The position numbers and the translations under genes are program-made. From NCBI GenBank assembly GCA_022708105.1, contig JAKIZI010000008.1, positions 1 through 63,466 on the forward strand: a stretch of DNA of 63,466 bases, read 5' to 3'. The notes beneath the pieces were generated by a model. That model searched no databases, had not been told where the DNA came from, and saw only the letters and a list, made by a program, of their open reading frames with translations. The stretch is from Bacteroidota bacterium (GTDB taxonomy: Bacteria; Bacteroidota; Bacteroidia; Bacteroidales; WCHB1-69). Shown in pieces: positions 1 to 11,167 of this stretch (positions are counted from its first letter, which is position 1; each line of letters begins with the position of its first letter).

Positions 1-33
1 TCTACCTGTTTGACAATATTTTACACGATTGAC

Positions 34-68
34 AAAAAAAGTCGCAAGTAATTAACTGCTTGCGACTT
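34..68 (-). terminator. Rho-independent terminator after rpsP
   Basis: Read leftward, the stem AAGTCGCAAG (59-68 on the plus strand as its complement) pairs perfectly over 10 bp with CTTGCGACTT (39-48), with a 10-nt loop, and is followed by a run of T at 34-40. It lies 40 bases past the rpsP stop codon. Confidence 0.9.
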
Positions 69-108
69 ATATCTTTTATTATCTAAATAAAAGCGGGAAA
101 AAATCAAA

Positions 109-675
109 TTATTGAGCTGCTTCTTCAGAATTCTCCTGAGTTTCAGTTGCAACTTCAGTAGCATCGATAGTCTCTTCAGCAGCAACTTCAGTGGCTTTAG
201 CTTCTTCTGCAGCAGCTTTTGCATATTTTGCAGCCACTTTTGCAGACATTGCTTCTTTCACTTTAGTTTCCAATTCGAGACGTTTTTTCATTTCAGCTCT
301 GGCTTTATCAGCAGCTTCACGTTTCACATTATTTAATTTACTTTCTTTTTCCGTTTTCCAAGCTTCGAACTTACGTTCTGCTTCAATTTCGGAAAAAGCG
401 CCTTTAGCTACACCGCCTTTGAGATGTTTCATCACATAAACGCCTTCACGTTTAAGAATCGAACGAACCGTATCGGAAGGAGAAGCACCGCATTCAACCC
501 AATACAAAGCTCTATCAAAATCAATTTTAATGTCTGCAGGATTGGTCAGTGTGTTATAAGTCCCGATTTTTTCAATAAAACGTCCGTCTCGTGGTGCACG
601 ACCATCCGCAATTACAATATGGTAGAAAGGTTGATTTTTCTTACCAAATCTTTGTAATCTGATTCTTGTTGCCAT
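109..675 (-). CDS. rpsP: 30S ribosomal protein S16 (bS16)
   Basis: Structural protein of the small ribosomal subunit. The first 80 or so residues carry the family core: MATRIRLQRFGKKNQPFYHI at the N-terminus, then ADGRAPRDGRFIEKIGTYN. At 188 residues it is more than twice the length of the E. coli protein (82). The extra C-terminal part is a Lys/Glu/Ala-rich helix ending in an acidic Ala/Glu/Thr tail, an extension common in Bacteroidetes S16. It is transcribed leftward from its own -7 element at 712-719 and ends at a strong terminator at 34-68, so it looks monocistronic here. No Shine-Dalgarno sequence precedes the start. Confidence 0.97.
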   Translation of the reverse strand: MATRIRLQRFGKKNQPFYHIVIADGRAPRDGRFIEKIGTYNTLTNPADIKIDFDRALYWVECGASPSDTVRSILKREGVYVMKHLKGGVAKGAFSEIEAERKFEAWKTEKESKLNNVKREAADKARAEMKKRLELETKVKEAMSAKVAAKYAKAAAEEAKATEVAAEETIDATEVATETQENSEEAAQ

Positions 676-711
676 AATTGTTTTTTATTTTGTTTAATAA
701 TTTTAAGGCCG

Positions 712-719
712 CAAAAGTA
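712..719 (-). promoter_or_regulatory. -7 promoter element of rpsP (TACTTTTG)
   Basis: Matches the Bacteroidetes primary-sigma -7 consensus TAnnTTTG, 36 bases upstream of the rpsP start, in the short gap after eno. Confidence 0.65.
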
Positions 720-764
720 CAAAAAAATCTTTTACAAAACCTTAGCTTCTTTTATTTAATAAAA

Positions 765-2066
<1,302 letters not shown>

Positions 2067-2099
2067 TTAAACATTATTTTACTTGGTTTTTTCGTGGTG

Positions 2100-2107
2100 C
2101 AAATATA
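2100..2107 (-). promoter_or_regulatory. -7 promoter element of eno (TATATTTG)
   Basis: TAnnTTTG match about 45 bases upstream of the eno ATG; leftward. Confidence 0.65.
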
Positions 2108-2189
2108 CACTTTTTATTCCGAATATGCTCAATAAAATTTCAATATATTCCTTCCTGATTTTTTCAAAACGGATATTAAAAAAATAAAT

Positions 2190-2197
2190 TAATTTTG
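2190..2197 (+). promoter_or_regulatory. -7 promoter element (TAATTTTG) of the GT39-like gene
   Basis: TAnnTTTG match ending 17 bases before the ATG at 2215, implying a very short leader. Confidence 0.6.
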
Positions 2198-2214
2198 CAG
2201 ATACAACGAATAGC

Positions 2215-4158
2215 ATGAATTTTCAATCAAAAATAAAGGATAAAAACAATTTGCTCTTACTTTTAATTGTATTTGCAGCTGTATTACTGCGTTTTTATCA
2301 TTTTGATCAAATTCCATTTACTCATGATGAATTCAGTGCCCTTTTCAGAACACAATTTGATGATTTTCAAAATTTGATTCGTTATGGTGTTTGCGTAGAC
2401 GGGCATCCTGCCGGGGTACAACTTTTTTTATATTATTGGACAAATTGGTTTGGCACAACAGAATGGATCGTTAAATTGCCATTTGCATTGGCCGGAGTTG
2501 AAGCAGTAGTTTTAATTTTCTTGATCGGAAAACTATGGTTTAATCCTACCGTAGGACTTATTGCAGCCTCTTTTGCAGCATCATTGCAATATATGGTAAT
2601 GAATAGTCAAATTGCACGTCCTTACATGAGCGGACTTTTTATTACATTGCTCATGTTTTATTGTTGGAGTCATCTGATTTTACATCCTGAACGAAAATTT
2701 TACCCCAATTTAGTAGGATATATTATTGCCTGTACCGGAGCAGTATATAATCATTATTTCAGTTTTCTTTTCGCATTAATTACAGGAATTATCGGCATTT
2801 TCCTCATTTCCGGAAAACGTCGTACGGCATATCTCATCAGTGGAGGCATTGTTTTCCTGTTATTTCTCCCCCATTGGCCTATAACTATGGCTCATCTTCG
2901 GCTCAAGGGAATTGAAGGATGGTTGGGAAAGCCTTCTCCTACTTTTTTAATCGAATACCTCTCCTATCTCTTTCATCATTCCGTTTATCTTATTTCATTA
3001 GTCATTATTATAATAATTTACGGCATATTTACGCTAAAAAAAGATTCTTTCTCCCGACAAAAATTTCTTTTATTTTTCACTCTTTTCTTTCTTCCGATTT
3101 TTATCGGTTATCTTTATTCAACATATATTAATGCTGTTTTACAATATTCTGTTCTTATTTTCAGTTTTCCATATCTGTTTTTTATCATTTTCGGGCATCT
3201 TAAAGAACAGAAATTTGCAGTAAATATCCTATTAACAGCAGCCATTTTAATAACGTCTTCTCTAACTTTGATTTTAGAACGAAAGCATTTTGATCTATTT
3301 TATAATTCTGTTTATGAAAAAATTATAACCGATTATCCCGAGGAAAAGAAAGATTCAACTCTCTTTTTAGTGTATAGCAATAAGTCAATATCTGACTATT
3401 TTCTTAATAAAAATCCACATGTACATAATATCATTTTTGCCGATTCCTTTCCTACGCCTGCACAATTAGATCTATTTTTGCAACAACAGTCTGAGTATTA
3501 TACATCGCTTTATTGGGGAGCAATATCTTCAGTTCCTCCGAATTTCGTTCCAATCATTCAAAATTATTACCCTGCTATTGAAGAACAACATTATTATTTT
3601 TCCGGAGAGACTTGCTTATTTTCTAAGAAAAAGTGCACGGATGAACACTCAAAAACAATTGCCGATTTTCATTCTTCTAAATTCCCTGAAGATTGGCAAC
3701 AAATTGATATGAAGCAACTTATAAATAATGATTCTTTGGGAGAATTTCCGATAATTCACATTCCTAACGAAAAAGAGTGGAATTGCGCATATACTTTTCA
3801 ATTGGGAGAAATTGAATACCATCCTAACGATTTCATCGATGTTGAAATCATTTTTTCATCTGAAGATAGAATGCAGAATATTGAAGTTGTCTCAACACTT
3901 TATAATGGGAAAAAAGAAATTTTTTGGAGCAGCACAAATTTAATGGATTTTACCCCAGAAGTTCATAATTCAAGAGGATGGTATCGGGCGATTCATTCTG
4001 TAAAATTAGCTGATATTCAAAAATTTAACAAAAATACACAAGTTAATATTTTTCTTTGGAATAAAGATAAAAAACAGATATTAATCCAAGATATCCGAAT
4101 TTCACTGAGAAAGGGAAACCCATATTTGTATGGGATTTATGAAAAAATTGAAGAATAG
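2215..4158 (+). CDS. GT39/ArnT-like polytopic membrane glycosyltransferase
   Basis: Likely transfers a sugar from a lipid-phosphate donor on the periplasmic side. The first ~375 of 647 residues form about ten hydrophobic segments. An acidic pair in the first external loop (THDE, residues 36-39) matches the catalytic position of the GT-C/GT39 superfamily. DGHPAGVQLFLYYWTNWFG and QIARPYMSGL are also typical of this group. The last ~260 residues are soluble, poor in family signatures and probably periplasmic. The gene has its own promoter element at 2190 and is followed 79 bases later by an ABC-F gene with another. The acceptor cannot be deduced: no LPS or polysaccharide genes adjoin it. Confidence 0.7.
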   Translation: MNFQSKIKDKNNLLLLLIVFAAVLLRFYHFDQIPFTHDEFSALFRTQFDDFQNLIRYGVCVDGHPAGVQLFLYYWTNWFGTTEWIVKLPFALAGVEAVVLIFLIGKLWFNPTVGLIAASFAASLQYMVMNSQIARPYMSGLFITLLMFYCWSHLILHPERKFYPNLVGYIIACTGAVYNHYFSFLFALITGIIGIFLISGKRRTAYLISGGIVFLLFLPHWPITMAHLRLKGIEGWLGKPSPTFLIEYLSYLFHHSVYLISLVIIIIIYGIFTLKKDSFSRQKFLLFFTLFFLPIFIGYLYSTYINAVLQYSVLIFSFPYLFFIIFGHLKEQKFAVNILLTAAILITSSLTLILERKHFDLFYNSVYEKIITDYPEEKKDSTLFLVYSNKSISDYFLNKNPHVHNIIFADSFPTPAQLDLFLQQQSEYYTSLYWGAISSVPPNFVPIIQNYYPAIEEQHYYFSGETCLFSKKKCTDEHSKTIADFHSSKFPEDWQQIDMKQLINNDSLGEFPIIHIPNEKEWNCAYTFQLGEIEYHPNDFIDVEIIFSSEDRMQNIEVVSTLYNGKKEIFWSSTNLMDFTPEVHNSRGWYRAIHSVKLADIQKFNKNTQVNIFLWNKDKKQILIQDIRISLRKGNPYLYGIYEKIEE

Positions 4159-4205
4159 ACTTTTGCTAATTTTAAACATCTGTTTAATTATATAAAAAAA
4201 AGGTG

Positions 4206-4213
4206 TATTTTTG
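4206..4213 (+). promoter_or_regulatory. -7 promoter element (TATTTTTG) of the ABC-F gene
   Basis: TAnnTTTG match 24 bases before the ATG at 4238. Confidence 0.65.
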
Positions 4214-4237
4214 CAGTTTATAATGAATAAGTAGAAA

Positions 4238-6130
4238 ATGAATTTCCTTTCTGTAGAAAAACTCAGCAAAACTTATGGCGAAAAAGTCTTATTTGATCAA
4301 ATCACATTCGGTATCAAAAAAGGTCAAAAAACTGCATTAATTGCTCGTAACGGAACGGGAAAAAGTACACTTCTCAATATAATTGCCGGCATAGAGTCGC
4401 CTGATGAAGGCCAAGTGGTTCTTCGAAATGACATACGAATCGCTTATTTACCCCAAATAGATCATTTTCCCGAACATTATTCTGTTTTGGATACAATTTT
4501 TGAATCCGAGACTCCCATCATCGCAGCCGTTAAAGAATATGAGACCTGCATGTCTTTAATTTCCGGAGAAAATAATTCCCAAATTCAACAACGACTTGAA
4601 AAGGCAATTGTTGAGATGGATCGACTTCAGACATGGGATTTTGAAAATAAGATTAAAGAGATTTTATCCAAGTTTGGCATTCATGATATTTTTAGAAACA
4701 TTAAAGAGTTGTCCGGGGGAGAAAGAAAGAAGACTGCTTTGGCTAAAACACTTATCGCCGAAAGTGATTTTCTTATTTTGGATGAGCCCACCAATCATTT
4801 GGATATTGACATGATCGAGTGGATCGAAGATTTTCTTTCTTCATCAAATACAACATTATTGATGGTAACTCACGATCGTTTTTTTCTTGATCGTGTTTGT
4901 AATAATATCATTGAATTAGAAAATGGTAATTTATATCAATATAAAGGAAAATACGACTATTACATCGAGAAAAAAGCAGAAAGAATTGTTCAATCGGAAA
5001 CGCAACATGAGAAGTTGAAATTACTTTATCAAAAAGAGTTAGCTTGGGTACACACCTCTCCGCAAGCCCGAACCACAAAGGCAAAAGCCAGAATCAATGC
5101 CTTCTCGAAATTAAAAGAAGAGGCCTCTCAAAAAACGGAGAATCGCACCTCTGGTTTTAAAGTAAAAACAGAAAGGATAGGAAATAAAATTTTAGAAATC
5201 AACAACTTAAATTTCTCTTATCCCAATCTTAAACTTCTTGATGATTTTTCTTATATTTTTAAAAAAGGAGAAAAATGTGGTGTCGTTGGCAAAAACGGCA
5301 GTGGAAAAAGCACATTTCTCAAATTAATAATGGGAGAATTAAAAGCCGCGAGCGGAAAAATCACCCCCGGATTGACCATCAAATTCGGATATTTTTCTCA
5401 AGACGGACTTTCGATTAAAGGCAATAAAAGAATTATCGATTTAGTTAAAGAAGAAGCGGAAATTATACGTACTGAAAACGGAAATTTTGTCAGTGCATCT
5501 CAATTTTTAAACAATTTTGGCTTTAAATTTGAGCAACAATACGCATACTATGACGATTTAAGCGGCGGTGAAAAACGCAAACTTCACTTGCTCATCGTGC
5601 TGATGAGAAATCCAAATTTTTTAATTTTGGATGAGCCCACCAATGATTTTGATATAGATACTCTTAATCTCTTGGAAGATTTTCTTGAGAATTTTGAAGG
5701 TTGTATGTTGGTGGTCAGTCATGACCGTTGGTTTATGAACAAATTGGTTGACCATCTATTTGTTTTTGAAGGGGATGGAAACATTAAAGATTTTTATGGC
5801 AATTATACAGAATATAAAGTCGAAAAAGAACGTGAAATAAGAATTCAACGAAAAAAAGAGAAAACAACAATCTCAAATGATATTAATCCTGCTCCTCCTA
5901 AAAAAACTTCCAACAAGTTGACTTATAAGGAAAAACAAGAAATAATGGCATTAGAAATCGAAATTGAGAAAATAGAGCAAGAGAAAAAGGAAATTGTAGC
6001 AAAGATGAATTTGGGCGAAACTGCCGGAAGTGACTTAACTGAATTGGCAAAACGCTATCAGGAGATTGACCAAGAGTTGGACATAAAATCAACTAGATGG
6101 TTAGAATTGAGTGAAAAGGATGAATCATAA
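4238..6130 (+). CDS. ABC-F family ATPase, Uup type
   Basis: Soluble tandem ABC ATPase with no membrane domain; ABC-F proteins act on the ribosome or on DNA/RNA metabolism. Of 630 residues, domain 1 has Walker A ARNGTGKST (~36-44), signature LSGGERKK (~158) and Walker B FLILDEPTNHLD. Domain 2 has GKNGSGKST (~351), LSGGEKRK (~440) and FLILDEPTNDFD. The linker between the domains is Lys/Glu-rich. The C-terminal ~85 residues form a charged coiled coil (KLTYKEKQEIMALEIEIEKI), typical of the Uup subgroup rather than EttA. A short gap separates it from the activase gene, so co-transcription is possible. Confidence 0.88.
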   Translation: MNFLSVEKLSKTYGEKVLFDQITFGIKKGQKTALIARNGTGKSTLLNIIAGIESPDEGQVVLRNDIRIAYLPQIDHFPEHYSVLDTIFESETPIIAAVKEYETCMSLISGENNSQIQQRLEKAIVEMDRLQTWDFENKIKEILSKFGIHDIFRNIKELSGGERKKTALAKTLIAESDFLILDEPTNHLDIDMIEWIEDFLSSSNTTLLMVTHDRFFLDRVCNNIIELENGNLYQYKGKYDYYIEKKAERIVQSETQHEKLKLLYQKELAWVHTSPQARTTKAKARINAFSKLKEEASQKTENRTSGFKVKTERIGNKILEINNLNFSYPNLKLLDDFSYIFKKGEKCGVVGKNGSGKSTFLKLIMGELKAASGKITPGLTIKFGYFSQDGLSIKGNKRIIDLVKEEAEIIRTENGNFVSASQFLNNFGFKFEQQYAYYDDLSGGEKRKLHLLIVLMRNPNFLILDEPTNDFDIDTLNLLEDFLENFEGCMLVVSHDRWFMNKLVDHLFVFEGDGNIKDFYGNYTEYKVEKEREIRIQRKKEKTTISNDINPAPPKKTSNKLTYKEKQEIMALEIEIEKIEQEKKEIVAKMNLGETAGSDLTELAKRYQEIDQELDIKSTRWLELSEKDES

Positions 6131-6166
6131 TCAATTAATTAGACATTAGCACAGGACTCATATATC

Positions 6167-9100
6167 ATGAAATTAGGCATAGACATAGGCTCAACAAGTC
6201 TGAAAGGTATTATACTTAATCCGGATAATCAAGTAATTTATCGGCGATACGCACGGCATCATGCTTCGATTATTCCGGTACTTCTCGATTTATTGGAAGA
6301 CGCCACTCCTTTAATCGGGAACGAGCCAATACAAATTATGTTTACCGGTTCTATCGGGATGGGCATTTCGGAACGGCTACATTTACCTTTCACCCAGGAG
6401 GTTGTTTCCTCTATTCAATACATTCGAGATACACATCCGGAAGTAAAAACTTTTATTGACATGGGAGGAGAAGACAGTAAAATGATATTTTTCAATCCCA
6501 ACCGTCAGCCGGACATTAGGATGAATGGAAGTTGTGCCGGAGGAACCGGAGCTTTTATCGATCAGATGTCGACACTGCTTGGAATTCCGATGGAAGAGAT
6601 GAATAATTACGCGCAAAAAGCCGAAATTATTTATCCTATTGCCTCTCGATGTGGCGTTTTTTCCAAAACAGATGTACAAAATTTGGTTGCCAATAATGTG
6701 CAACGCCATAATATTATCGGCTCTATTTTTCATGCAGTTGCCCTACAAGTAATCAGTTCTTTATCAAGAGGATATGAAGTTGTTCCAAAACTTTTCTTTT
6801 GCGGAGCTCCTTTTGCATTTTTACCCGAATTAAAAAAAGCATTTTTAAAAATCTTACAATACGATGAATCCGAAATCATCACTTGTGAACACCCCGAATT
6901 AGTCCCTGCACATGGAACTGCTTTATCGGTTTCCAAAGAGCAACCTTCTCTATCAATTACGGAATTAAAGAAACTTGTGAGCGAGTTACTCCATGAAAAT
7001 ATCTCACTACAATCTGACCTTCCCGCACTTTTCGACTCTCAAGAAGAATTTGAATCTCGACGACAAAAAATAAGCACACACACGATTCAAAAAGTGAGCT
7101 ATAATCCCCAAAAAGACAAACTATTTATGGGGGTGGACTCCGGCTCAACCACCACCAAAATTGTCATTATCAATCAAGATAATGAAATCATTTATGACTA
7201 TTATGCAAAAAATCTCGGAGACTCAATCGGCTCATTTGCAAAGGGAATGCAAAAATTCAGCGAAAGTCTTGGGGACAGCGAAATTAATTTTGTATCAAGT
7301 TCCGTAACCGGCTATGGGGAAAATTTATTAAAAACTGCATTTAATCTTCATCATGGCATTGTAGAAACAATGGCACATTACATTGCAGCCCAGCACATCA
7401 ACCCCAATGTCAGTTTCATTTTGGATATCGGAGGACAAGATATGAAAGCCATTTTTGTGGAAAATGGTTCTATTCAAAATATTGAAATTAATGAAGCGTG
7501 TTCTTCGGGATGCGGTTCATTTATTGATGGGTTTGCCAATATGCTGGGAATGTCGGTCAGTGACTTTGCGCTTATGGCATGTCAAGCCCAAAAGCCCTGC
7601 GATTTGGGAACACGTTGTACTGTTTTCATGAACTCTAAAGTCAAACAATCACTTCGTGAAGGAGCTGCCATTGAAGATGTTGCAGCAGGACTCTCCTACT
7701 CTGTTATTAAAAATTGTCTTTTTAAAGTTTTAAAATTAAAAAATCCAGAGGAATTAGGCAATCATATTGTAGTTCAAGGAGGCACATTTAAAAATCTTTC
7801 TGTAATTCGTTGTTTGGAACTGCTCACAACAAAAAAAGTTCACATATCCAACATTCCGGAATTGATGGGGGCATACGGAGCGGCACTCTATGCCCGACAA
7901 ACTTGGGAAGATGAGCAAATGTCCATGACTACATCAAAAGACCCCATTTCTTTGAATGACCTCTTAATGGTTAAAACATTCAGTACAACAGATCTGCATT
8001 GTAATGGTTGTGAGAACCAATGTACTATTAAAAAAATAGTTTTTTCAAACCAAAAAAAGTTTTATTCCGGAAACAAGTGTGATAACGTTTTTTCCAATTT
8101 AGATACCGAAGCAGACAAGGGGGATAATTTTCATAAGATTAAGTATAATATGCTTTTTGCAAGAAACGATAAGTTAGTTCAGCCACGATTCACCATGGGA
8201 ATCCCGAGAGGACTTATCTTTTATGAAGATTACCCATTCTGGCACAGCTTGCTAACCGCATGCAATATTCGTCCTTTGCTTTCCGGTGTCACAACAGTGG
8301 CACAATACGAAAAGGGAATTAAAACCATCATGGCAGATAATATTTGTTTCCCTGCAAAACTTATGCATGGGCATATTATGTATTTGTTGAAGAAAAATGT
8401 TGACAGAATTTTATATCCCTATATAGTTTACGAACGACAAGAACATTCAAAAGCAGCCAATAGCTATAATTGTCCCATTGTATCAGGTTATTCGGATGTG
8501 CTGATAAGCGCCATTGAGCCGCAGGAACTTTACAACATCCCTATTGATTCTCCGGTACTCAATTTCAATGAAAAAAGTTTATTGACAGCCTCACTCACAA
8601 AATATTTACTTCAATTTGACATTGAGAAATCTATCATTAAACATGCGATCAAGCAAGCACTCCAATCACAAGCCGATTATGAAGATTCCCTTAAAAGCAC
8701 CGTACATCATCTTTACAAAAAAGCTTTGTCAGAAGGAAAATCTATTATTGTTTTGGCCGGACGACCATACCACATTGATCCCTTAATTCAGCACAAAATA
8801 TCTGAAGCAATTGCAGATTTTGGTGTTACGGTAGTTAATGAAGACATTGTTCGTTTTTCGGAAGGTGATTTTTTTGATACTACAGATTCTGTGGCACAAT
8901 GGGCATTTCCGAATCGTATTCTCAAAGCTGCGAAATGGGTTGCCAATCAGCCGGAACAAGTTCATTTTGTTCAGATCACCTCCTTTGGATGTGGTCCGGA
9001 TGCATTTATCAATGAAGAGATTAAGCAGTTACTTCAAGCGAAAGGAAAAAGTTACACTTTACTTAAAGTAGATGATGTCAACAATATCGGCTCGCTAAAA

Positions 9101-10402
9101 TTACGTATTCGTTCCCTTATAGAGAGTCATAAAAGTAAAAAACAACCTATATGCATCCCTATTAAGAGAACTCCTATTTTTGAAAAAAAGGACAAACATC
9201 GTACCATTATAGCTCCCTATTTTGCAGAAAATTATTCGGAATTACTTCCTTCAATATTCAAATTAATGGATATTGATATGCATGTTCTTCCGCCGAGCGA
9301 TGCGGCCTCAAATGATATTGGATTGCAATATGCAAATAACGAAATTTGCTATCCGGCGACTTTGGTCGTTGGAGACATTATGAAGGCATTGCAATCAGGT
9401 CAATTCAATCCTGACGAAATTGCGGTTGCCATCACCCAAACGGGAGGACAATGTCGCGCCAGTAACTATATTTCCATGATTAAGAGAGCCCTCCTTTCAG
9501 GGGGATTTAATTCAATTCCGGTTGTTTCCGTTTCTTTTGGAAGCGGTATTTTGAACGAACAACCCGGATTTGAACTCAAATGGGCAAAATCTGCCGTTAC
9601 GGCACTTTATGCGATGTTGTATGTGGATACTTTGGCGAAACTATATTATCCGGCTATTGTAAGAGAGATTCGAAAAGGCGCCGCCAAAGAACTTAAAGAC
9701 AAGTATTTGGAATTGGCAAAACCTTGCATCGAAACTAAACGTCATAAAGATTTGATAAAATTGATTACCCAAGCTGTAAAAGATTTTAATAGTATTATCA
9801 ACCATAATATTAAAGCTCCGGTTATTGGTGTAGTAGGCGAAATCTATGTAAAATACAACTCTTTCAGTCACAAAAATGTCATTAATTGGCTTATTGAACA
9901 AGGGATTGAAGTGGTTGCCCCTTCTTTGTACAATTTTTTTATTTGTGAATTTGTGAACTTACAAATCAAAAAAGATCTTCACATTAAAAAAGTTACGACA
10001 CCTTTATTTTTTTCAAACTATATTTTTAAAAAAATAAGACAAATTGCAGAAAAATTTGATAATGCCTCGCAAGAATACAGCTATTATCGGCCTTTTGCAG
10101 ATTTGGAAAAAGATTCACTCAACGCATCTAAAATTATCAGTTTGGCAGCCCAATTTGGAGAAGGATGGCTCATTCCCGGAGAGATTTCCGCTTTTGCCGA
10201 AAATAAGATATACAATGCCATTAGTCTGCAACCTTTCGGCTGTATTGCAAATCACGTAATTTCAAAAGGTATTGAAAAGAAAATTAAAAAGACCTATCCT
10301 AAAATGAATTTACTCTTTCTCGATTTCGATGGAGGAACTTCTGAAGCCAATATTCTTAACCGACTTCATTTTATGATTGATAACGCGAAAAACGGAGAAT
10401 AA
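6167..10402 (+). CDS. Fused 2-hydroxyacyl-CoA dehydratase activase-like protein (two ASKHA domains + DUF2229 + HgdB-like part)
   Basis: A 1411-residue protein with two tandem BadF/BadG/HgdC-type ATPase domains. Domain 1 (~1-255) has GIDIGSTSLKG, DMGGEDSKMIFF and the cluster cysteines C123 (SCAGGTGAF) and C162 (SRCGVF). Domain 2 (~320-620) has GVDSGSTTTKIVII, DIGGQDMKAIF, C445/C449 (EACSSGCGSF) and C484 (GTRCTVF). In known activases a pair of such cysteines per subunit holds a 4Fe-4S cluster at the dimer interface that passes an electron to the dehydratase. A DUF2229-type region begins near 677 (MGIPRGLIFYEDYPFW) with conserved Cys motifs DNICFPAK, SFGCGPDAF, NNEICYPATL and GGQCRASNY resembling the dehydratase component. 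The family is widespread in anaerobes but its substrate is not known. No CoA-transferase or dehydratase subunit genes are adjacent. Coding is uninterrupted. Confidence 0.85.
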   Translation: MKLGIDIGSTSLKGIILNPDNQVIYRRYARHHASIIPVLLDLLEDATPLIGNEPIQIMFTGSIGMGISERLHLPFTQEVVSSIQYIRDTHPEVKTFIDMGGEDSKMIFFNPNRQPDIRMNGSCAGGTGAFIDQMSTLLGIPMEEMNNYAQKAEIIYPIASRCGVFSKTDVQNLVANNVQRHNIIGSIFHAVALQVISSLSRGYEVVPKLFFCGAPFAFLPELKKAFLKILQYDESEIITCEHPELVPAHGTALSVSKEQPSLSITELKKLVSELLHENISLQSDLPALFDSQEEFESRRQKISTHTIQKVSYNPQKDKLFMGVDSGSTTTKIVIINQDNEIIYDYYAKNLGDSIGSFAKGMQKFSESLGDSEINFVSSSVTGYGENLLKTAFNLHHGIVETMAHYIAAQHINPNVSFILDIGGQDMKAIFVENGSIQNIEINEACSSGCGSFIDGFANMLGMSVSDFALMACQAQKPCDLGTRCTVFMNSKVKQSLREGAAIEDVAAGLSYSVIKNCLFKVLKLKNPEELGNHIVVQGGTFKNLSVIRCLELLTTKKVHISNIPELMGAYGAALYARQTWEDEQMSMTTSKDPISLNDLLMVKTFSTTDLHCNGCENQCTIKKIVFSNQKKFYSGNKCDNVFSNLDTEADKGDNFHKIKYNMLFARNDKLVQPRFTMGIPRGLIFYEDYPFWHSLLTACNIRPLLSGVTTVAQYEKGIKTIMADNICFPAKLMHGHIMYLLKKNVDRILYPYIVYERQEHSKAANSYNCPIVSGYSDVLISAIEPQELYNIPIDSPVLNFNEKSLLTASLTKYLLQFDIEKSIIKHAIKQALQSQADYEDSLKSTVHHLYKKALSEGKSIIVLAGRPYHIDPLIQHKISEAIADFGVTVVNEDIVRFSEGDFFDTTDSVAQWAFPNRILKAAKWVANQPEQVHFVQITSFGCGPDAFINEEIKQLLQAKGKSYTLLKVDDVNNIGSLKLRIRSLIESHKSKKQPICIPIKRTPIFEKKDKHRTIIAPYFAENYSELLPSIFKLMDIDMHVLPPSDAASNDIGLQYANNEICYPATLVVGDIMKALQSGQFNPDEIAVAITQTGGQCRASNYISMIKRALLSGGFNSIPVVSVSFGSGILNEQPGFELKWAKSAVTALYAMLYVDTLAKLYYPAIVREIRKGAAKELKDKYLELAKPCIETKRHKDLIKLITQAVKDFNSIINHNIKAPVIGVVGEIYVKYNSFSHKNVINWLIEQGIEVVAPSLYNFFICEFVNLQIKKDLHIKKVTTPLFFSNYIFKKIRQIAEKFDNASQEYSYYRPFADLEKDSLNASKIISLAAQFGEGWLIPGEISAFAENKIYNAISLQPFGCIANHVISKGIEKKIKKTYPKMNLLFLDFDGGTSEANILNRLHFMIDNAKNGE

Positions 10403-10501
10403 AACCTCATTTTCAATACGATTTATAAAATAATATCGTTTGATATATAAAAATTCTTAATTCTGAAATCAGTTGAAAGAAAAGTTTAAATTCACTACAT
10501 C

Positions 10502-11161
10502 ATGGACTTAAACCGTTATTTTTCCATACTTAAATCACTTCCTGAGAAAGTACGTTTGGTAGCAGTATCTAAAACCAAGTCTGTAGAGGAAATTAATCTT
10601 CTCTATACTCACGGACAACGCATTTTCGGAGAAAATAAAGCACAAGAGCTGAAAGAGAAATACGAACTTCTTCCCAAAGATATTGAATGGCATTTTATCG
10701 GTCATCTTCAAACCAATAAAGTGAAATATATTGCCCCATTTGTATCGATGATTCATGCCGTTGACAGTCTTCCTTTATTGGCTGAAATCGACAAACAAGC
10801 GGCCAAACATCACCGCACAATTCCCTGTTTGCTCCAATTTCATATTGCCCAAGAAGATACAAAATTCGGACTTGACCTTGAAGAATGTGACACGCTCCTT
10901 CGCAACCCTCAATGCAGCATCTTTAAACATGTTGCAATTCATGGAGTTATGGGAATGGCAACATACACAGACAATACCACACAAATAAAGCAAGAATTCA
11001 AAACCCTCGCCACCATTTTCAACCATCTTAAATCGAATTATTATAAAGATAAAGATTATTTTACGGAAATCTCAATGGGCATGACAGATGACTATCTATT
11101 GGCCATTGAAGAAGGAAGTACCCTCGTGCGAATCGGAAGCGCAATTTTTGGAACAAGATAA
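10502..11161 (+). CDS. YggS/PROSC-family PLP-binding protein
   Basis: Single-domain PLP-binding protein with an alanine-racemase-like TIM barrel; the family maintains pyridoxal phosphate and amino-acid homeostasis rather than catalysing a known reaction. Of 219 residues, the PLP lysine lies in VAVSKTKS (K24). Other conserved segments are FGENKAQELKEKYELL, WHFIGHLQTNKVKYI, HGVMGMATYTD, SMGMTDDYLLAIEEGSTLVR and the terminal RIGSAIFGTR. The start ATG follows a 100-base gap after the activase gene. The LTA-synthase-like gene begins 6 bases after its stop, so the two are probably co-transcribed. Confidence 0.93.
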   Translation: MDLNRYFSILKSLPEKVRLVAVSKTKSVEEINLLYTHGQRIFGENKAQELKEKYELLPKDIEWHFIGHLQTNKVKYIAPFVSMIHAVDSLPLLAEIDKQAAKHHRTIPCLLQFHIAQEDTKFGLDLEECDTLLRNPQCSIFKHVAIHGVMGMATYTDNTTQIKQEFKTLATIFNHLKSNYYKDKDYFTEISMGMTDDYLLAIEEGSTLVRIGSAIFGTR

Positions 11162-11167
11162 AATACT

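Noticed and set aside
750..764. Palindrome TTTTATTTAATAAAA after eno as a terminator
   Set aside because: Only one base is left for the loop and the stem is all A-T, so a functional terminator is unlikely.
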